DNA of 64,000 nt from Macrocystis pyrifera (lineage: Eukaryota; Sar; Phaeophyceae; Laminariales; Laminariaceae). The first letter of the stretch is position 1. Each line of letters opens with the position of its first letter. The position numbers and the translations under genes were made by a program. Below are positions 21,236 through 30,722 of the stretch, in pieces. The notes below the pieces were generated by a model. The model saw nothing but the letters and a program-made list of their open reading frames with translations. It was not told the DNA's origin and searched no databases. The stretch is taken from assembly GCA_031763025.1 (NCBI GenBank), contig JASSKH010000020.1:7938667-8002666 (forward strand). Direction: 5' to 3'.

Positions 21236-23807
21236 GGGGGGGTACTTTTACATGTGGGGGGGTTCTCATATCATTCGGGTGGAAAATCGGGGGGGTACTC
21301 GTGTCATGAACGGCCGTAGTCGTACGACCATAGACCTTCGCATCCCTCTAACGCCCGGACGGAGCACGTCAGGTTCTCCCCGACCAGGCAGACATTGCTT
21401 GCAGAACGAGAGGGGGGGGAGGGGGAGGAGGAGGAGGAGGAGGGGAGCCAAGCCCGGAGGGGGGGGGGGGGGGGGGGGACGTACGCATTTGTTGCTTGCC
21501 TTAGTCATTTGAAAACTGACCACGCAACCCGGAGCACTGGTTCTACTCCTTATAGAGACACCTCCAACAGTTGGTCGCTCGTGATGTCGCTCCCATATCT
21601 TACATACTTTTTGTTTGCTATTGTTATCCCCCTCCTTTCTCGCCGCCTTTTGGCCACCATCTATCTCCTAGGATAGCGATCGAGGGGGGAAGGGGGTGTT
21701 AAGATGAGTATTCTGCGTCCCCTACAGGTTAAGGGGGGACCACAAAAAAGCGCCCTTAACAAACTCTTATCGCAGACGAAACCCTAAACTGGCGTTTTTC
21801 GGAGGCATTTTTCCCGCGGGATGGAAAATAATCGTCCCCCGCTTCAGTGAGTCATCCATCTCTCATTGGCAAATCAATCAATCTTCCAGAAAAAAAAAAT
21901 TGCAGAAAACAATGGCCAAATCTGCAAACGCACCGAACTCCAACGGTTAGAAACAAAAAAGACCCCCCACGTTCCAATACTATCAAGTAGTACTACTCGC
22001 GCGAGCGCCGGGAAACAAAATCGGGCGGAAAACAAAAACCGCAAGTTGACAGGTGCTTGGTCATTCTAGCCGGGTCCTAAAACGATCGGGCCGTGAGCTG
22101 ACCCAACGGACCCACTTCAACGGCTAGTTGAAAATTCGCAGTTGGGTGTCGCAGCCAGCCAGCTACCCGACTTCATTTACCGCACGACTATTGCGGGGGC
22201 CCATAGTAAATAGGACCAAATATTGTTAGAAAAAATATGTGCATATATGGGTTTTTAATGTTACCATAGATCCCATTAACTATGGACCCCCGTAATAGTC
22301 CGGCAGCCCTAACGAGGCAACAAAAAGTCCACTCCCCCCCCCCCGGGCCTGACATCTGCCTGGTCGGTGAAAACCGGACGTGCTCCGCCCTGGCATTGTA
22401 AGGGTGTGAGGGGCTACGGTCATACGACTGCGGCCATGCATGAAATGACCACATCGGCCAGCCCCTCGGGAGTGATGGGGGGCGCGCCCCCGAGGGTCCG
22501 CGGTCCCGGTGAAGACGTCGCCTGTACCGAAAAAAAATCAGCGTCATTCGGTAATAAACTTTAGAACAAACAAGTTTTTGTGCCGACAGGGATCCCGAGT
22601 AGTCAGATAGTTGGCATCGATCGTATCGCAAGGCACCGTACCGCACCGCTGCGCCACCTTTCGCTTTACCTCGCCTTACCATACCTCGCCTTGCCTTACC
22701 CTACGTTCGCCTTAGATTACCTTCGCGACCCTTACCCTCTACCCTACCCTACTCTACCCTACCCGATTACCCCACCTTACGTCAATTTACTCTACCCTAC
22801 TCCGCCCTACCCTACCCTACTCTACTCTACCCTACCCTACCCTACCCTACCCTACCCTACCCTACCCTACGTTACCTCACCTTACCTCCTACCCTACCCT
22901 GCGTTACCTCACCTTACCTTACGCGTTACCGCACCGCACCGCGCCTTACCCTACCCTACCCTACCCTACCCTACCCTACCCTACCCTACCCTACCCTACC
23001 CTACTCTACCTTACCCTACCCTGCGTTACCTCACCTTACCTTACGCCTTACCGCACCGCACCGCGCCTTAGACGCGCGTGTTTGCCTGATAGAGGTCGCG
23101 CCAAATTATCCCGCAGCTCCTTCCTCACGTCAGGAGGGGGGCTTGAAAAGTGCAACCCGACGAACAATCCCATTAGCTCAGAGCAAAACACCAACAACAA
23201 TGGTACTCCAACGATATAGAGTCAAGACTCTTTCAGGACCACAGGCCCGTTCCGGGGAACAAAGTACAATTGCGGGGGACCATAGTAAATAGGACCTGCG
23301 GTACACACAAAAACCTATATATTTTACGATTTTTACCGACAATATTTTGTCCAATTTTCTACGGCCCCCCGTAATACTACCTTAGAATTTGAGCGATTTG
23401 TCCCAAAAAAGCGGAACTTTCGTTCTAGAAGGACTAAGGGCCCATCTTAACGGGGACTTTCGGCTCTTTCAATTTGACTTGATATTTTTTTTCTAATTTA
23501 ATTTAAGGGCCCATCTTACCGAGGACTTTCGGTTCTTTCAATTTGGCTAGATTTTTTTTTAATTCTAATTCAATATACATCTGATTGAACGAAATTTAGT
23601 GTTCCCCGTCAAGATGGGCTCTAAAGGGCCCAGTCGTTCACAAATATCGCCTCGTGAGCGGAAAAAAAAAAAAAAAAAAAAAAAAAAGTGCACCTGGCCC
23701 GCGAAGCATGCCGTGAGAGAGAAGATGGCGGCCTCGACCTCTTCCGCCGTTTCCACCGGAAATTTCGCGGAAGCTGCAAGGGCGGAGATGACGCGCTCCC
23801 GCACAAC
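12901..23807 (-). CDS. TFIIS-like transcription elongation factor (partial gene model, 4 exons)
   Basis: Four minus-strand exons, 23807-23694, 21140-21036, 19047-18967 and 13017-12901, all phase 0 with GT-AG borders. Joined, the first three give exactly one TFIIS central domain of 100 residues: VVRERVISALAASAKF and VEAAIF, then AYKAKAREMSFNLRAGKNDP and LRARVLAGTLPPNVL, then VRMSSDELAPLSVRRERERL. The family pattern is VRxxxxxxL, AxxiExxIF, YKxKxRxxxFNLxxxxNxxLRxxVLxGxxxP, and MxxdELA. Exon 4 adds ERFTCPECGHERTQYRTW, the first half of a CxxC zinc ribbon as in TFIIS. TFIIS binds RNA polymerase II and rescues stalled complexes in the nucleus. Here the second Cys pair and the upstream N-terminal domain are not located, and the acidic Asp-Glu pair of the TFIIS hairpin is not in the visible part. 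It could be TFIIS or a diverged paralogue. Confidence 0.75.
14029..14338 (-). mobile_element. F1 repeat, copy b
   Basis: Near full-length body (14043-14335) directly joined to a poly-G run (14029-14042, poly-C on the element's own strand). Abutted on its 5' side by an F2 fragment. Lies in the TFIIS-like intron. Confidence 0.75.
14339..14545 (-). mobile_element. F2 repeat fragment joined to an F1 fragment
   Basis: TTGCGTGCCTTAGTCATTAG and CCACGCATCCCCTTCGAGAC match the F2 3' part. The end (14497-14545) switches to the F1 block CGCTTGTGAGGCGGACC…GATGACAGCTTCAATGA, so the unit is chimeric. Confidence 0.6.
14740..14885 (+). mobile_element. F2 repeat, copy b (5' part, diverged)
   Basis: GATGGTGGGCACAAAAGGCG through GAGGAGCGCCCAAATACCGG matches the complement of the F2 body at 63830-63950. 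It lacks the TACTCAT end. Confidence 0.5.
15000..15080 (+). mobile_element. F2 repeat, 3' end only
   Basis: GATGTGTGGTCAATGATCAA, then TTACTAAGGCGAACAAGA and AGAGTAACCCCCC: the F2 3' end with its C run. Confidence 0.5.
15130..16800. repeat. CCAAT/ATTGG-rich tandem array, ~72-bp and ~130-bp units
   Basis: The block AAATCACAGCGACAAGAAG recurs about twelve times (near 15857, 15985, 16131, 16204, 16276, 16345, 16418, 16486, 16565, 16637, 16708, 16782). Each is flanked by GATTGGCCAA and CTGATTGGTGATTGG. The first units are about 130-145 bp apart, later ones about 72 bp. Each unit carries several inverted CCAAT boxes. Sits in the TFIIS-like intron between the 18967 and 13017 exons. Confidence 0.8.
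17278..17347. repeat. Poly-G runs with ACGAATG interruption
   Basis: G22 (17279-17300) and G39 (17309-17347) are split by ACGAAT-like bases. No F1 or F2 body is attached on either side. Poly-Gly/Pro frames here are artefacts. Confidence 0.8.
17503..18778. repeat. 30-bp minisatellite, about 42 copies
   Basis: Unit: a GTGTGTGTTATATTATCACC half followed by CGTGTGATAGGG. Point variants are grouped (AACCG for ACCCG; GGTAGGG for GATAGGG; AATATTGTC for ATATTATC) and the same order of variants recurs within the array. This suggests multi-unit duplications. Units near 18700-18778 are more diverged (GACAGGGGGG). Spans most of a TFIIS-like intron. Confidence 0.9.
18967..19047 (-). CDS. TFIIS-like exon: end of central domain (27 codons)
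   Basis: Acceptor TTTCTGCCTCTGCGACAG/GTC and donor GAG/GTGGGC. VRMSSDELAPL matches the MTxEEMASDEL segment of TFIIS, followed by a basic helix (RRERERLARKRIRE). The 30-bp minisatellite starts about 190 bp into the next intron. Confidence 0.75.
19212..19288. repeat. Poly-G runs
   Basis: G-rich tract 19213-19234 and G12 at 19276-19287 flank CATATCAGATCCC. No repeat body was recognised beside them. Confidence 0.7.
20004..20335 (-). mobile_element. F1 repeat, copy c
   Basis: Poly-G 20004-20031 and TACTCAT, then a full-length body to GCCTCGTGGGTGCC. It continues into ACCTGGTACGTGATACGATC, which is also seen beyond copy m, so the true 5' end of F1 lies further out than first apparent. Confidence 0.8.
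20450..20540 (-). mobile_element. F2 repeat, copy c (3' end)
   Basis: G-run, TACTCATTAGTTGCTTGTC, TTGACCATTGATCACACATC, CCTTCGAGACGGAGCACGG. It breaks off after GGAGCACG. Confidence 0.7.
20984..21019. repeat. (CTG)n microsatellite
   Basis: Uninterrupted TGC/CTG triplets, about 12-13 units, close to the donor of the TFIIS-like FNL exon (CAG sense on the gene's strand). Confidence 0.85.
21036..21140 (-). CDS. TFIIS-like exon: FNL core of central domain (35 codons)
   Basis: Acceptor TTTTTTTGGACAG/GCC and donor CTG/GTGAGC. Carries the diagnostic AYKAKAREMSFNL and NDPLRARVLAGTLPP. A (CAG)13 run begins about 17 bp into the following intron (plus 20984-21019); reading through the donor would give a polyglutamine tail. 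Confidence 0.8.
21179..21403 (-). mobile_element. Poly-G tract with truncated F1 copy d
   Basis: G-run of more than 50 (21181-21234), then GAGGGGGGGTACTTTTACATG and a second G7-TACTCGTGTCATGAACGGCCG. The F1 body stops at GACATTGCTTGCA, a break point seen in other copies. There are two tail junctions in tandem. Confidence 0.7.
21458..21680 (-). mobile_element. F2 repeat, copy d
   Basis: Poly-G, ACGTACGCATTTGTTGCTTG, GTCATTTGAAAACTGACC, then the longer F2 body including ACACCTCCAACAGTTGG, CATACTTTTTGTTTGC, TTATCCCCCTCCTTTC and GCCACCATCTATC. Near full length. Confidence 0.7.
22189..22297. mobile_element. MITE-A copy 2
   Basis: TATTGCGGGGGCCCATAGT to ACTATGGACCCCCGTAATA. In intergenic or intronic DNA. 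Confidence 0.8.
22340..22450 (+). mobile_element. F1 repeat, copy e (truncated, tail lost)
   Basis: Starts at CTGCCTGGTCGGTGAAAACC after a C11 run and ends at CATGCATGAAATGA without its own poly-C. The same 5' break is seen in copies h and n. Confidence 0.6.
22660..23068. repeat. (CCCTA)n pentamer array with higher-order block
   Basis: TACCC pentamers dominate 22735-22870 and 22940-23020. Each run is followed by a repeated block TGCGTTACCTCACCTTACC and the GCACCGCACCGCGCC series, so the array is two or more copies of a ~115-bp composite unit. The period is five, not the six or seven of common telomere repeats. Confidence 0.8.
23269..23376. mobile_element. MITE-A copy 3
   Basis: TTGCGGGGGACCATAGTAAA to CGGCCCCCCGTAATA. 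The right arm is slightly altered (TTTTCTACGG). Confidence 0.75.
23432..23630. mobile_element. MITE-B copy with internally duplicated left arm
   Basis: CTAAGGGCCCATCTTAACGG on the left pairs with CCGTCAAGATGGGCTCTAAA on the right. The left arm plus ACTTTCGG, CTTTCAATTTG is repeated once about 75 bp later (23506). Matched by 30723-30970 and by a right end at 62685-62712. Confidence 0.6.
23663..23687. repeat. Poly-A run
   Basis: About 26 consecutive A just downstream (on the minus strand) of the TFIIS-like exon donor at 23694, read as poly-T in that intron. Confidence 0.85.
23694..23807 (-). CDS. TFIIS-like exon: start of central domain (38 codons)
   Basis: Acceptor CTGTCTGCCCTCGCTTGCAG precedes GTTGTGCGG, and donor CAG/GTGCAC follows. 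Encodes the first helices of the central domain, with the VRERV and EEVEAAIF landmarks. A run of T and then repeats follows the donor inside the intron. Confidence 0.75.
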
Positions 23808-23897
23808 CTGCAAGCGAGGGCAGACAGACAGATTGGACAGCAAGCGGCGAAAGCGTTCGAGGGAAAACAACACACGAATTTACGAAAAGAAATGGCA

Positions 23898-24165
<268 letters not shown>

Positions 24166-24389
24166 GGAGGGGTGGGGGTAAGGGGAAGTAGGGAAAAGTA
24201 AACAAAAACAAACTAAACTACATTTTGAGGCATCTCTAACCTTGAAAGAACTTACAGCAGAACCATTAATGCAACTCGGAAGACCACAAAGCGCAAAACT
24301 GACGACAAAACAAAGCGACAAATCACGGCAAAACGGCAGGCTACGTAAGCGAATGGGGGATGACAAACAAACCGGGGTGTCCTAGCTAC

Positions 24390-24450
24390 CTCGCCGTACA
24401 GCGCAAGGAGCCGTGCGTGCGGTGCTGGCGCAACGTGATCACCCTCTACC
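24390..24450 (-). CDS. Candidate exon upstream of the TFIIS-like central domain
   Basis: The minus-strand frame reads EGDHVAPAPHARLLALYGE and ends at GAG/GTAGCT in phase 0, which would join in frame to the 23807 exon. The acceptor is unclear (a TAG at 24448 fits only with a phase change). GC-rich compared with its surroundings. No domain assigned. Confidence 0.25.
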
Positions 24451-24525
24451 CCCCGTACCGCACGGCGCTCAAACCGCTTCGTCCATCCTCGGTTTTGATG
24501 CCATCAACAGCAGTTAACAAGTGTT

Positions 24526-24635
24526 TATTGCGGGGGGACCATTGTAAATGAACCAAAAATTTTGCTAGTAAAAAAAGGTAAGTATATAGGTTTTTGTGTG
24601 TACCGTAGGTGCTATTTACTATGGCCCTACGTAAC
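24526..24635. mobile_element. MITE-A copy 4
   Basis: TATTGCGGGGGGACCATTGT to CTATGGCCCTACGTAA, both ends mutated. Confidence 0.7.
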
Positions 24636-24924
24636 GGTTTGAGGTCCCTATCTCGGGGTCCCGGATATAGGGGCTGATTCCGGAAATAAACTACCGTGAG
24701 AACGAGCAGGGGAGAAGTGAAGGCGAGACCACGGTTCTTCTGGAGGGACTGGAACTGGAGACTACACCCTTGTTGGCCGCACGCCGGAGAGATAAGACAA
24801 TCTCCAGGTACATCACCATCTACAGAAGGGCCACCTACTGTAGATCCTAGCCTATAATTATGGTTTGTTGGGCGGGATCGGCAAGTTAATAGTACAAAAC
24901 TAACCCGTTAAAACCCGGTCTACC

Positions 24925-25010
24925 CGGTGGCTTGGTAGGTGGTCGGCGCGCCTGCTAAGATGAATTTCGTGGGTTCGAGTCTCACCGAGTGCATACTCGT
25001 CGGGACTTTT
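24925..25010 (+). other. tRNA-like sequence (SINE head or tRNA pseudogene)
   Basis: A perfect T-arm: GTGGG-TTCGAGT-CTCAC (5-bp stem, 7-nt loop, B box GGTTCGAGTC). Upstream is an A-box-like TGGCTTGGTAGGTGG. The acceptor and anticodon stems do not pair, and an A15 run follows 30 nt later. Better read as a tRNA-derived relic than as a working gene. Confidence 0.4.
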
Positions 25011-25279
25011 TCGTGCAAAAAAAAAAAAAAAGGTCGTGAGTTAGCAGCATTCATTCGATGAAAGTCGACGAGCAGTGGGAACGCTAAACCCCGGGGGGCA
25101 AAGGGTCGACGCCTGTGACCATGGATTGTTCAGAAGATCGCCGAGGGTAAAAAGCTCCTGCGAAGTAGTAAGCTGGGAAAGTAAAAGCGATGTCTAACAT
25201 AAAAAACAGCATGACACCTTGAAGGTTGTACACGGCTCCCAATCGACAAGAGATGAGGTACTACTACTGTATAGGTGTA

Positions 25280-26350
25280 TCCCGGCGAGTACCCGTCACA
25301 GACGGGTACTGGGATAATTCTTAAAGTGAAACCCGAACCCGTCGGGGGTAACCCTAAGGGTTTTCAGACAAAATCAAACGGGTTCAACGAGTACTCGGGT
25401 AAGCGCGGGTACTCAGACAACCTATTTTCGTTGACGGTCATCGAGGGGTTATCACAAACGGACGGCAGTGCGTACTACGAGTCGATGTCGAAACGAGAAC
25501 AATAACCACCCAACAACAATAATAGAGACCCGGGTAGCCAAAAACGAGAAACAAAAACTACAGCAGCACAAACGAACGCAATCGCTTTGCCTCTTGGTGT
25601 TTCATCTGCATGTAACATGTTGTACTGCGCACGCTGTACTGCCTGTATATACTTGATGGAATGTATCTCGTACCTAGCATTTTTTTGCACCGCTACGCAA
25701 CATGGTTAGTTTATGCACCGACGTAGGGAGAAAAAAAAAAAAGACGCATGACACGAGCAGTGGAGTGCGACGTACGTATGGCTGCGCACGAAGGAGCAGA
25801 TAGTCACACTCATGTATGCCCCTCAACTGAGCATATTCAAGTAGCGAAAGACAGACCGACATTTTTTTTGGTGCTGTAAAAAAAAAATGCGTGACGTTCC
25901 CAGGTCTCCGTGGCGGGCAAGCGTCGTGGCGCGAGTAAAAGAAATAAATGCCTACGCGCACGAGAATAGCAAACCCCAGGATACCGAGGATATTAGCATA
26001 ACGGACACGCGTATGAAAAAAAAAGAATCAGTGGAAACCCTCTGGGAAAACCGTACAGAAGGCACGGGTATTCAGCTCTGAAAAATGGATAGTACCCCTG
26101 GGGCCCGGGAGCCCCGTTTTGTGTCGATTTGAGAGGTTTCTAGAGATATTGTGAGACATACTCAACGGGGGACATGTCAAACATACGGGTACCCGGGTAC
26201 TCGAACCCACCGAGCACCCGGGTTGTGGTCACCCCCAAAACTCGCGGGTTTCAAGCCAAACCCGAACCCGTCGCGGGTTTTGCCTGTCCCGGTTGTCCCC
26301 TCCGATACCCGGGTTTCGATCAATCGGCGTACACCTCTACCGCTGTAGAT
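25280..26350. repeat. Two related blocks rich in CGGGTAC/AACCCGAACCCGT
   Basis: 25280-25410 and 26180-26325 share GTACCCG…CGGGTAC palindromes followed by AAACCCGAACCCGTCG and a GGGTTT block. Between them (25510-26180) lies A-rich sequence with no recognisable gene. Confidence 0.5.
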
Positions 26351-26539
26351 AAGGCATCTATTTTCCATTCCCTGAAAGATCATTACCAGGAAGGGGGAAT
26401 CGATCTGGGGGAAATCGATTGGTCTGTCCGGCGCGGATGCGGAAAAAACTATAGCGAGCAACACAACATTGGAGAACAACACAAATAAAAAAAAACGATG
26501 TTTTCAGAGCTCTTCAAGAGTCACTGCCCCAACCCGCGA

Positions 26540-26762
26540 TTCGGGTCAGGACGTTTTCGAAATCTGACACGTGGGGTCGGGTCAGGTCGGATCGGGTCTG
26601 GTCTGGTCGGGTCAGGTCGGGTCGGGTCGGATCGGATCGGATCGGATCGGGTCGGGCCGTTCTTTCACTTATCACGGCTTGGGTCGGGTCACCGATACCC
26701 GGTTAGACTCGACCCGTCCCGCGAGGTGTTGGCCCGACCCGTGAACAGGTGTGCTATTGTTC
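26540..26762. repeat. (GGGTC)n array, element 2
   Basis: GGGTC units with a GGATC sub-run, then the inverted-sense tail (ACTCGACCCGTCCCGCGAGG, GACCCGTGAACAGG, ATTGTT) matching element 1 at 11740-11975. Confidence 0.75.
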
Positions 26763-26944
26763 ACCTTGATCCGTATTCGCTGAACCCTCTTGGACACGCA
26801 TCGAGGAAGCAGAGCGAACGACGCCACCTTGTAAAAAATTTCCTGCGGGTTTGGTAAGGCGTGTTCGGGGAGAGGAATGGGAGGGAGGGGGAAGGGGGGA
26901 GGAGGGGGGGGGGGGGGAGCAGGGTTGTCATTGTTGTTATCATT

Positions 26945-27440
26945 GCGGTGGTGGTGGTGGTGGTGGTGGTGGTGGTGGTGGTGGTGGTGGTTGCTGCAGT
27001 TGTTGATGCTGTTGCTGTTGTGGTGGTGGTGGTGGTAGCGGCGGTGGTTGTTGTTCGTTGCTGGTGTTGTAGTTATCGGTGGTGGTGGTTGTTGTGGTGG
27101 TGGTGGTGGTGGTGGTGGTGGTTGGTTGTTGTTGTTGCAGTTGTTGTTGCTGTTGCTGTTGCTGTTGCTGTTGTGGTGGTGGTCGTAGTGGCGGTGGCTG
27201 CTGTTGTTTGTTGCTGTTATTGCTGTTGTTATCGGTGGTGGTCGCGGTGGTGGTCGCGGTGGTGGTGGTGGTGGTGCGGTTGTTGTCGTGTTTGCTGTCG
27301 GTGTAGACGGTGGTCGTGGCGTTTTCTGTGACGGTGTTATCGCTGTCGCCGTTTTTTTTTTTTGCGTTGTTGTTAGAGGTGGTGGTGGTGGTGCGGGTGG
27401 TGGTCTCGGTGGTGTTCTTTGGCGGTGAGGGTGTTGGGGG
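26945..27440. repeat. (GTG)n/(GTT)n triplet repeat tract
   Basis: About 500 bp of GGT/GTT/GCT triplets with a T11 run at 27353-27363. Long Val-, Thr- and Pro-rich frames on both strands are by-products. A smaller CAC/ACC tract at 27710-27780 is of the same type. Confidence 0.85.
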
Positions 27441-28079
27441 TGGAGAGAGAACGACAGACATCGCGATGACACGACGACTTTCTTCATCACGATTGCATCG
27501 GCCATCGTCGCGTTTTGTTCGACAAAGATGAGGAACGTCGCACGGATGACGACCGTCACGACAGCGGTTACGTCAGTATTGTTGGTGGTGGTGGTGGTGA
27601 GGTCGTGCTGTCGTGTGTCGGTTTTGCTAGCATCGTCATTGCGTTTGCCATTGTGATCTCGCCCTCGTCATTATCACCGTTACAAAAAGTTGTCATATTT
27701 ACGATCAAAATCACCACCACCGCCACCACAACCACAACCACAACCGCAACCCCCGCCACAACGATCTCCACTCCCTCCACAGCACCCCAGCTCCACGCAA
27801 CGCTACCAAAAAAAAGGATGGTAATTACGGGTAATTACCCGTAAAAAAATCAGCCGTACACAACGGTTCGCTCGCCGAAGAATTAAGTGCCCCCCCGGTA
27901 TAGAGCCGCCTGGAAAATGAGGAAAAAACGAGGAAACCCCGGAAATGGTACTGAATCATCCCCCGTGTTGCTGTAATTACGCGTATAATACGTGATTATA
28001 ATTGATGATATGTGGTATTTACGCGTACGTAACCTTAATCGTTTGTCGCAACTACCATCACTGAAAGGAGCACTTTCAC
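27441..28079. other. Non-coding stretch between low-complexity tracts
   Basis: Contains a second GTG run (27578-27600) and the CAC tract. I see no gene. Confidence 0.5.
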
Positions 28080-28900
28080 ACTCACATCCGGGAGTTCGTT
28101 GAGAGGAAGCCCTTCCCCTTCCCTCAACCCCATCAGGGGGCCAACCCTCCCCCCCGCCTGCCCCCCTACCCCGCTTCGTCCCGCCACCACCAACAGGCCT
28201 CTCCAACTCCAAACCCGCCCCCTCTCCTGTCGACGGCAAAGCCACCACCGCTTCCTGGCCTTCTTCTCCCCCCGCCACCTCTTTCTCCCCTCGTGGCGCC
28301 CCCCCATTCTTCGTGTCTCAACTCGACTACTACAGCGGTGTCGGCGCGGGGGGCGGTCGTGCCGCTGCTGCCGCCACTGTCGCTGCTACCGCCGCCGGTG
28401 AATGAAGTGCAGCACACGCCTCTTTCGGGAGGAGGGAGGGGACGCGAAAATAACATCCCCGGTAGATGGTGGGTTTTCTCACCCACTGAAGCATTGCTGC
28501 CGCCGCCACCACCACCACCACCACCACCACCGCAACTGTATCCGCCGCTGGCGCCGCTGAATATGCTGCTGCTGCTGCTGCTGCCAACGCCGCCTCCTCC
28601 GTCGGGAGGAGGAGGGAGGGGACCCGAACCTAACATCCCCTGTAGATGGGCCGCGCCGCCGGAGCCGTTACTACCGCAGCCGTTACTGTCGCCGACGCTA
28701 CTGCCGCCGCTACCGCAAACGACCGCGCTGCGAGGAGGGGGAGGGGACGCGAGACAAACATCCCCCCCAGGGGGGGGGGCGATCGGCGCCACTCCTCTTC
28801 CTGCAATGTCGAGGCGAGCGTGGGAGCACCGATTGGAAAGAACCAAAAAATCAACGCGGGGGACGGGGGGGTGGAAGGGGGGGGGGGGTTTTAGAGGGGG
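28080..28900. repeat. GC-rich block with three tandem ~125-180-bp units, open on both strands
   Basis: The motif GGAGGGAGGGGACGCGA followed by AACATCCCCGGTAGATGG recurs at about 28427, 28607 and 28732. CCG/CTG triplets fill the gaps. The plus frame 28293-28931 and the minus frame 28846-28166 are both long but Pro- or Gly/Ser-rich. It could be a low-complexity exon of the minus-strand gene, or simply triplet repeats. Confidence 0.4.
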
Positions 28901-28910
28901 CGCGGGGGGG

Positions 28911-28983
28911 GGTGCTCAATATCATGCATGACCGTAGTCGTATGAACATAGACCCTCGCATCCCTACAATGCCGGGACAGAGT
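28911..28983 (-). mobile_element. F1 repeat, copy f (3' end)
   Basis: G-run, TGCTCAATATCATGCATGACC, ACATAGACCCTCGCATCCC, ends at GCCGGGACAGAG. Short truncated copy with its G tail on the left. Confidence 0.65.
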
Positions 28984-29847
28984 TGTTTAGAGCAATACTT
29001 CGCATCGCTGACAAATTTGGTGAAACAGCTCCCAAAAAGGTTTCCCTGAGGCTAACTCGTATTTTCTGTCGCTACACACGTGTTCCAAAAAGTGCTAAAA
29101 AAAGCCGGTCCAGAACGGACCTCATTCTTGATAATTGGTGCGGTCCGCCCTACTGTTGGGGATGGGAATCGATTCGTTATAGTACGAAAAAAAAAACAAA
29201 GGATGTCGCATGGTCGTTGTCGGGGGAAAAAAATCTTTAGGAAATTGACCAATCCGTGATTGGGAAAAAAAAAAGGTTGCAACCAAAAAATCCGTTCTAT
29301 GATGCTGCCTCTCAAAAATAAAATAAAAAGCAGTGCCGGCATCGATGTTGTGGCGTTGAGCTACAGTTGGATAAAAGTCAGCCTTGCTTTTTGCACGACA
29401 CGTGTTGCAGGACAGCGCACAACCAAGCCCAGAGGATGGAGTTGCAGCGTAGACACGGACGCGCGAGCGTGAACGAATCGCACGTTCCTGGGGAGGCCTT
29501 GGGATTGGCGACCGGCAGCACGAGAAAGCTGCTCCCCCCTGTGAAACACATCTTGTACAGATCAAGTCGCAGCATGCGGTCCTGTTTTAACTGCTGTTGG
29601 ACACACACGTAAACAAGAAGAGCATACCTCGTACCCACACACAACATCGACACTTGGCTGCGTGTTGCTATACTGCACTTCGCCGAGACCGGGAGTTCGA
29701 CGGCGCTGCCTGCACCTCCGTGGCAGCGCGCCCCACTTCTAGCTCACGGGCAAGTTGTTGTTGTGCGTGCAGCTAGGCTTGAGCCTTGCGGCCAAGGCTG
29801 CATTCACCACGAGCCTGAAATCTGCATGCTGCTGCTGTATGTACTCG
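28984..29847. other. No gene called; GC-rich segment at 29380-29560
   Basis: Frames on both strands of 29380-29560 are open for 60 or more residues in several registers, and a CACAG acceptor-like site lies on the minus strand near 29545. Nothing is recognisable, so no gene is called. Confidence 0.4.
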
Positions 29848-29935
29848 TACGTACACTCTGTCCGGAAATTAAAGAACCTCTTATTTTCACACTTATGGTT
29901 AAACCATTCCTATATTTCCGGACAGAGTGGTACGG
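29848..29935. mobile_element. MITE-D copy 1
   Basis: CACTCTGTCCGGAAATTAAA on the left is inverted as TATATTTCCGGACAGAGTGG on the right, about 45 bp between. Same termini at 38491-38576; a single arm at 55591-55630. Confidence 0.65.
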
Positions 29936-30194
29936 TAGAGTATTTTTACTCCGTCGTTTTCTCACGTGAGACAACAGGGATGCGTTCGTATCTGAACGCT
30001 AGGGGTAACTCGCTTCCTGCTGCATCAAGGCCCGATCACAGATGGTCTTCGGTGCTGCGATGACGCCGGGTGTGATGGCGATCGCTCGGCGTGCGGTCCC
30101 TTTCATGACTGGCACCGTTTGCCCGATACCATGAAGACTGGACGTCCTTTGTTTTCATCTCGGGATAATTTTTGTCGAATTTCCCATCAACAGT

Positions 30195-30304
30195 TGACTC
30201 TTCAAAAGACGGTCAACTCGTGCAACAGATTTCATGTCGGCTACTTGTCGGATTCAGGTGCGGATTGCATTGCTGTGTGCGCAAAGTTATTCGGCATCGA
30301 TTGA
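30195..30304 (+). pseudogene. Possible retropepsin fragment (DSGAD motif)
   Basis: The frame reads FHVGYLSDSGADCIAVCAKL and stops at 30302-30304. D-S/T-G-A followed by hydrophobic residues is the active-site turn of retroviral-type aspartic proteases. Only this motif supports the call; no partner domain is nearby. Confidence 0.25.
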
Positions 30305-30722
30305 CTGGTTTAGATTTTTTAGTATAGTCAAATAGACGGAAAGATACGAATACAACCTAAATAAATCGATTTTACCCGCGTATTTCCACAAAAAACTTGG
30401 CGGAGCAAAAATCTGCAGATCAAACCGCAACCAGTCAATCCATCATTCTCCATCGATGGGAGGTGTCTGTCGAAGTTTATCATCCAATTCGTTTCCCTGG
30501 TCGTAATCAGATGCTCGGTGCTACACGTGAATGTAGTCTAAAACCAAGTAAATAGGGTGGTGGCAGACTATTTTCAAAAATTGTTCTTTCGACTTTTTTC
30601 GAACGGATTCTCGAATAGACTGACATTTTTTTACGTCCAAAACGAATCCATTCCCATGCCTAACTGTAGCTCGAGTACAACGACTCCCGAAATAAACGTT
30701 TTCCTGCTAAGCCTGGTGTATT
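30305..30722. other. Non-coding stretch, nothing recognised
   Basis: AT-rich, short open frames only. Confidence 0.5.

Noticed and set aside
22580-23071. 163-codon Tyr/Pro/Thr frame with LPYPT repeats
   Set aside because: Pentamer CCCTA array read in frame; no composition or border suggests a gene.
26672-27559. 295-codon minus frame rich in Pro, Asn, Thr and His
   Set aside because: GTG/GTT triplet repeats open all frames. There are no motifs or splice borders.
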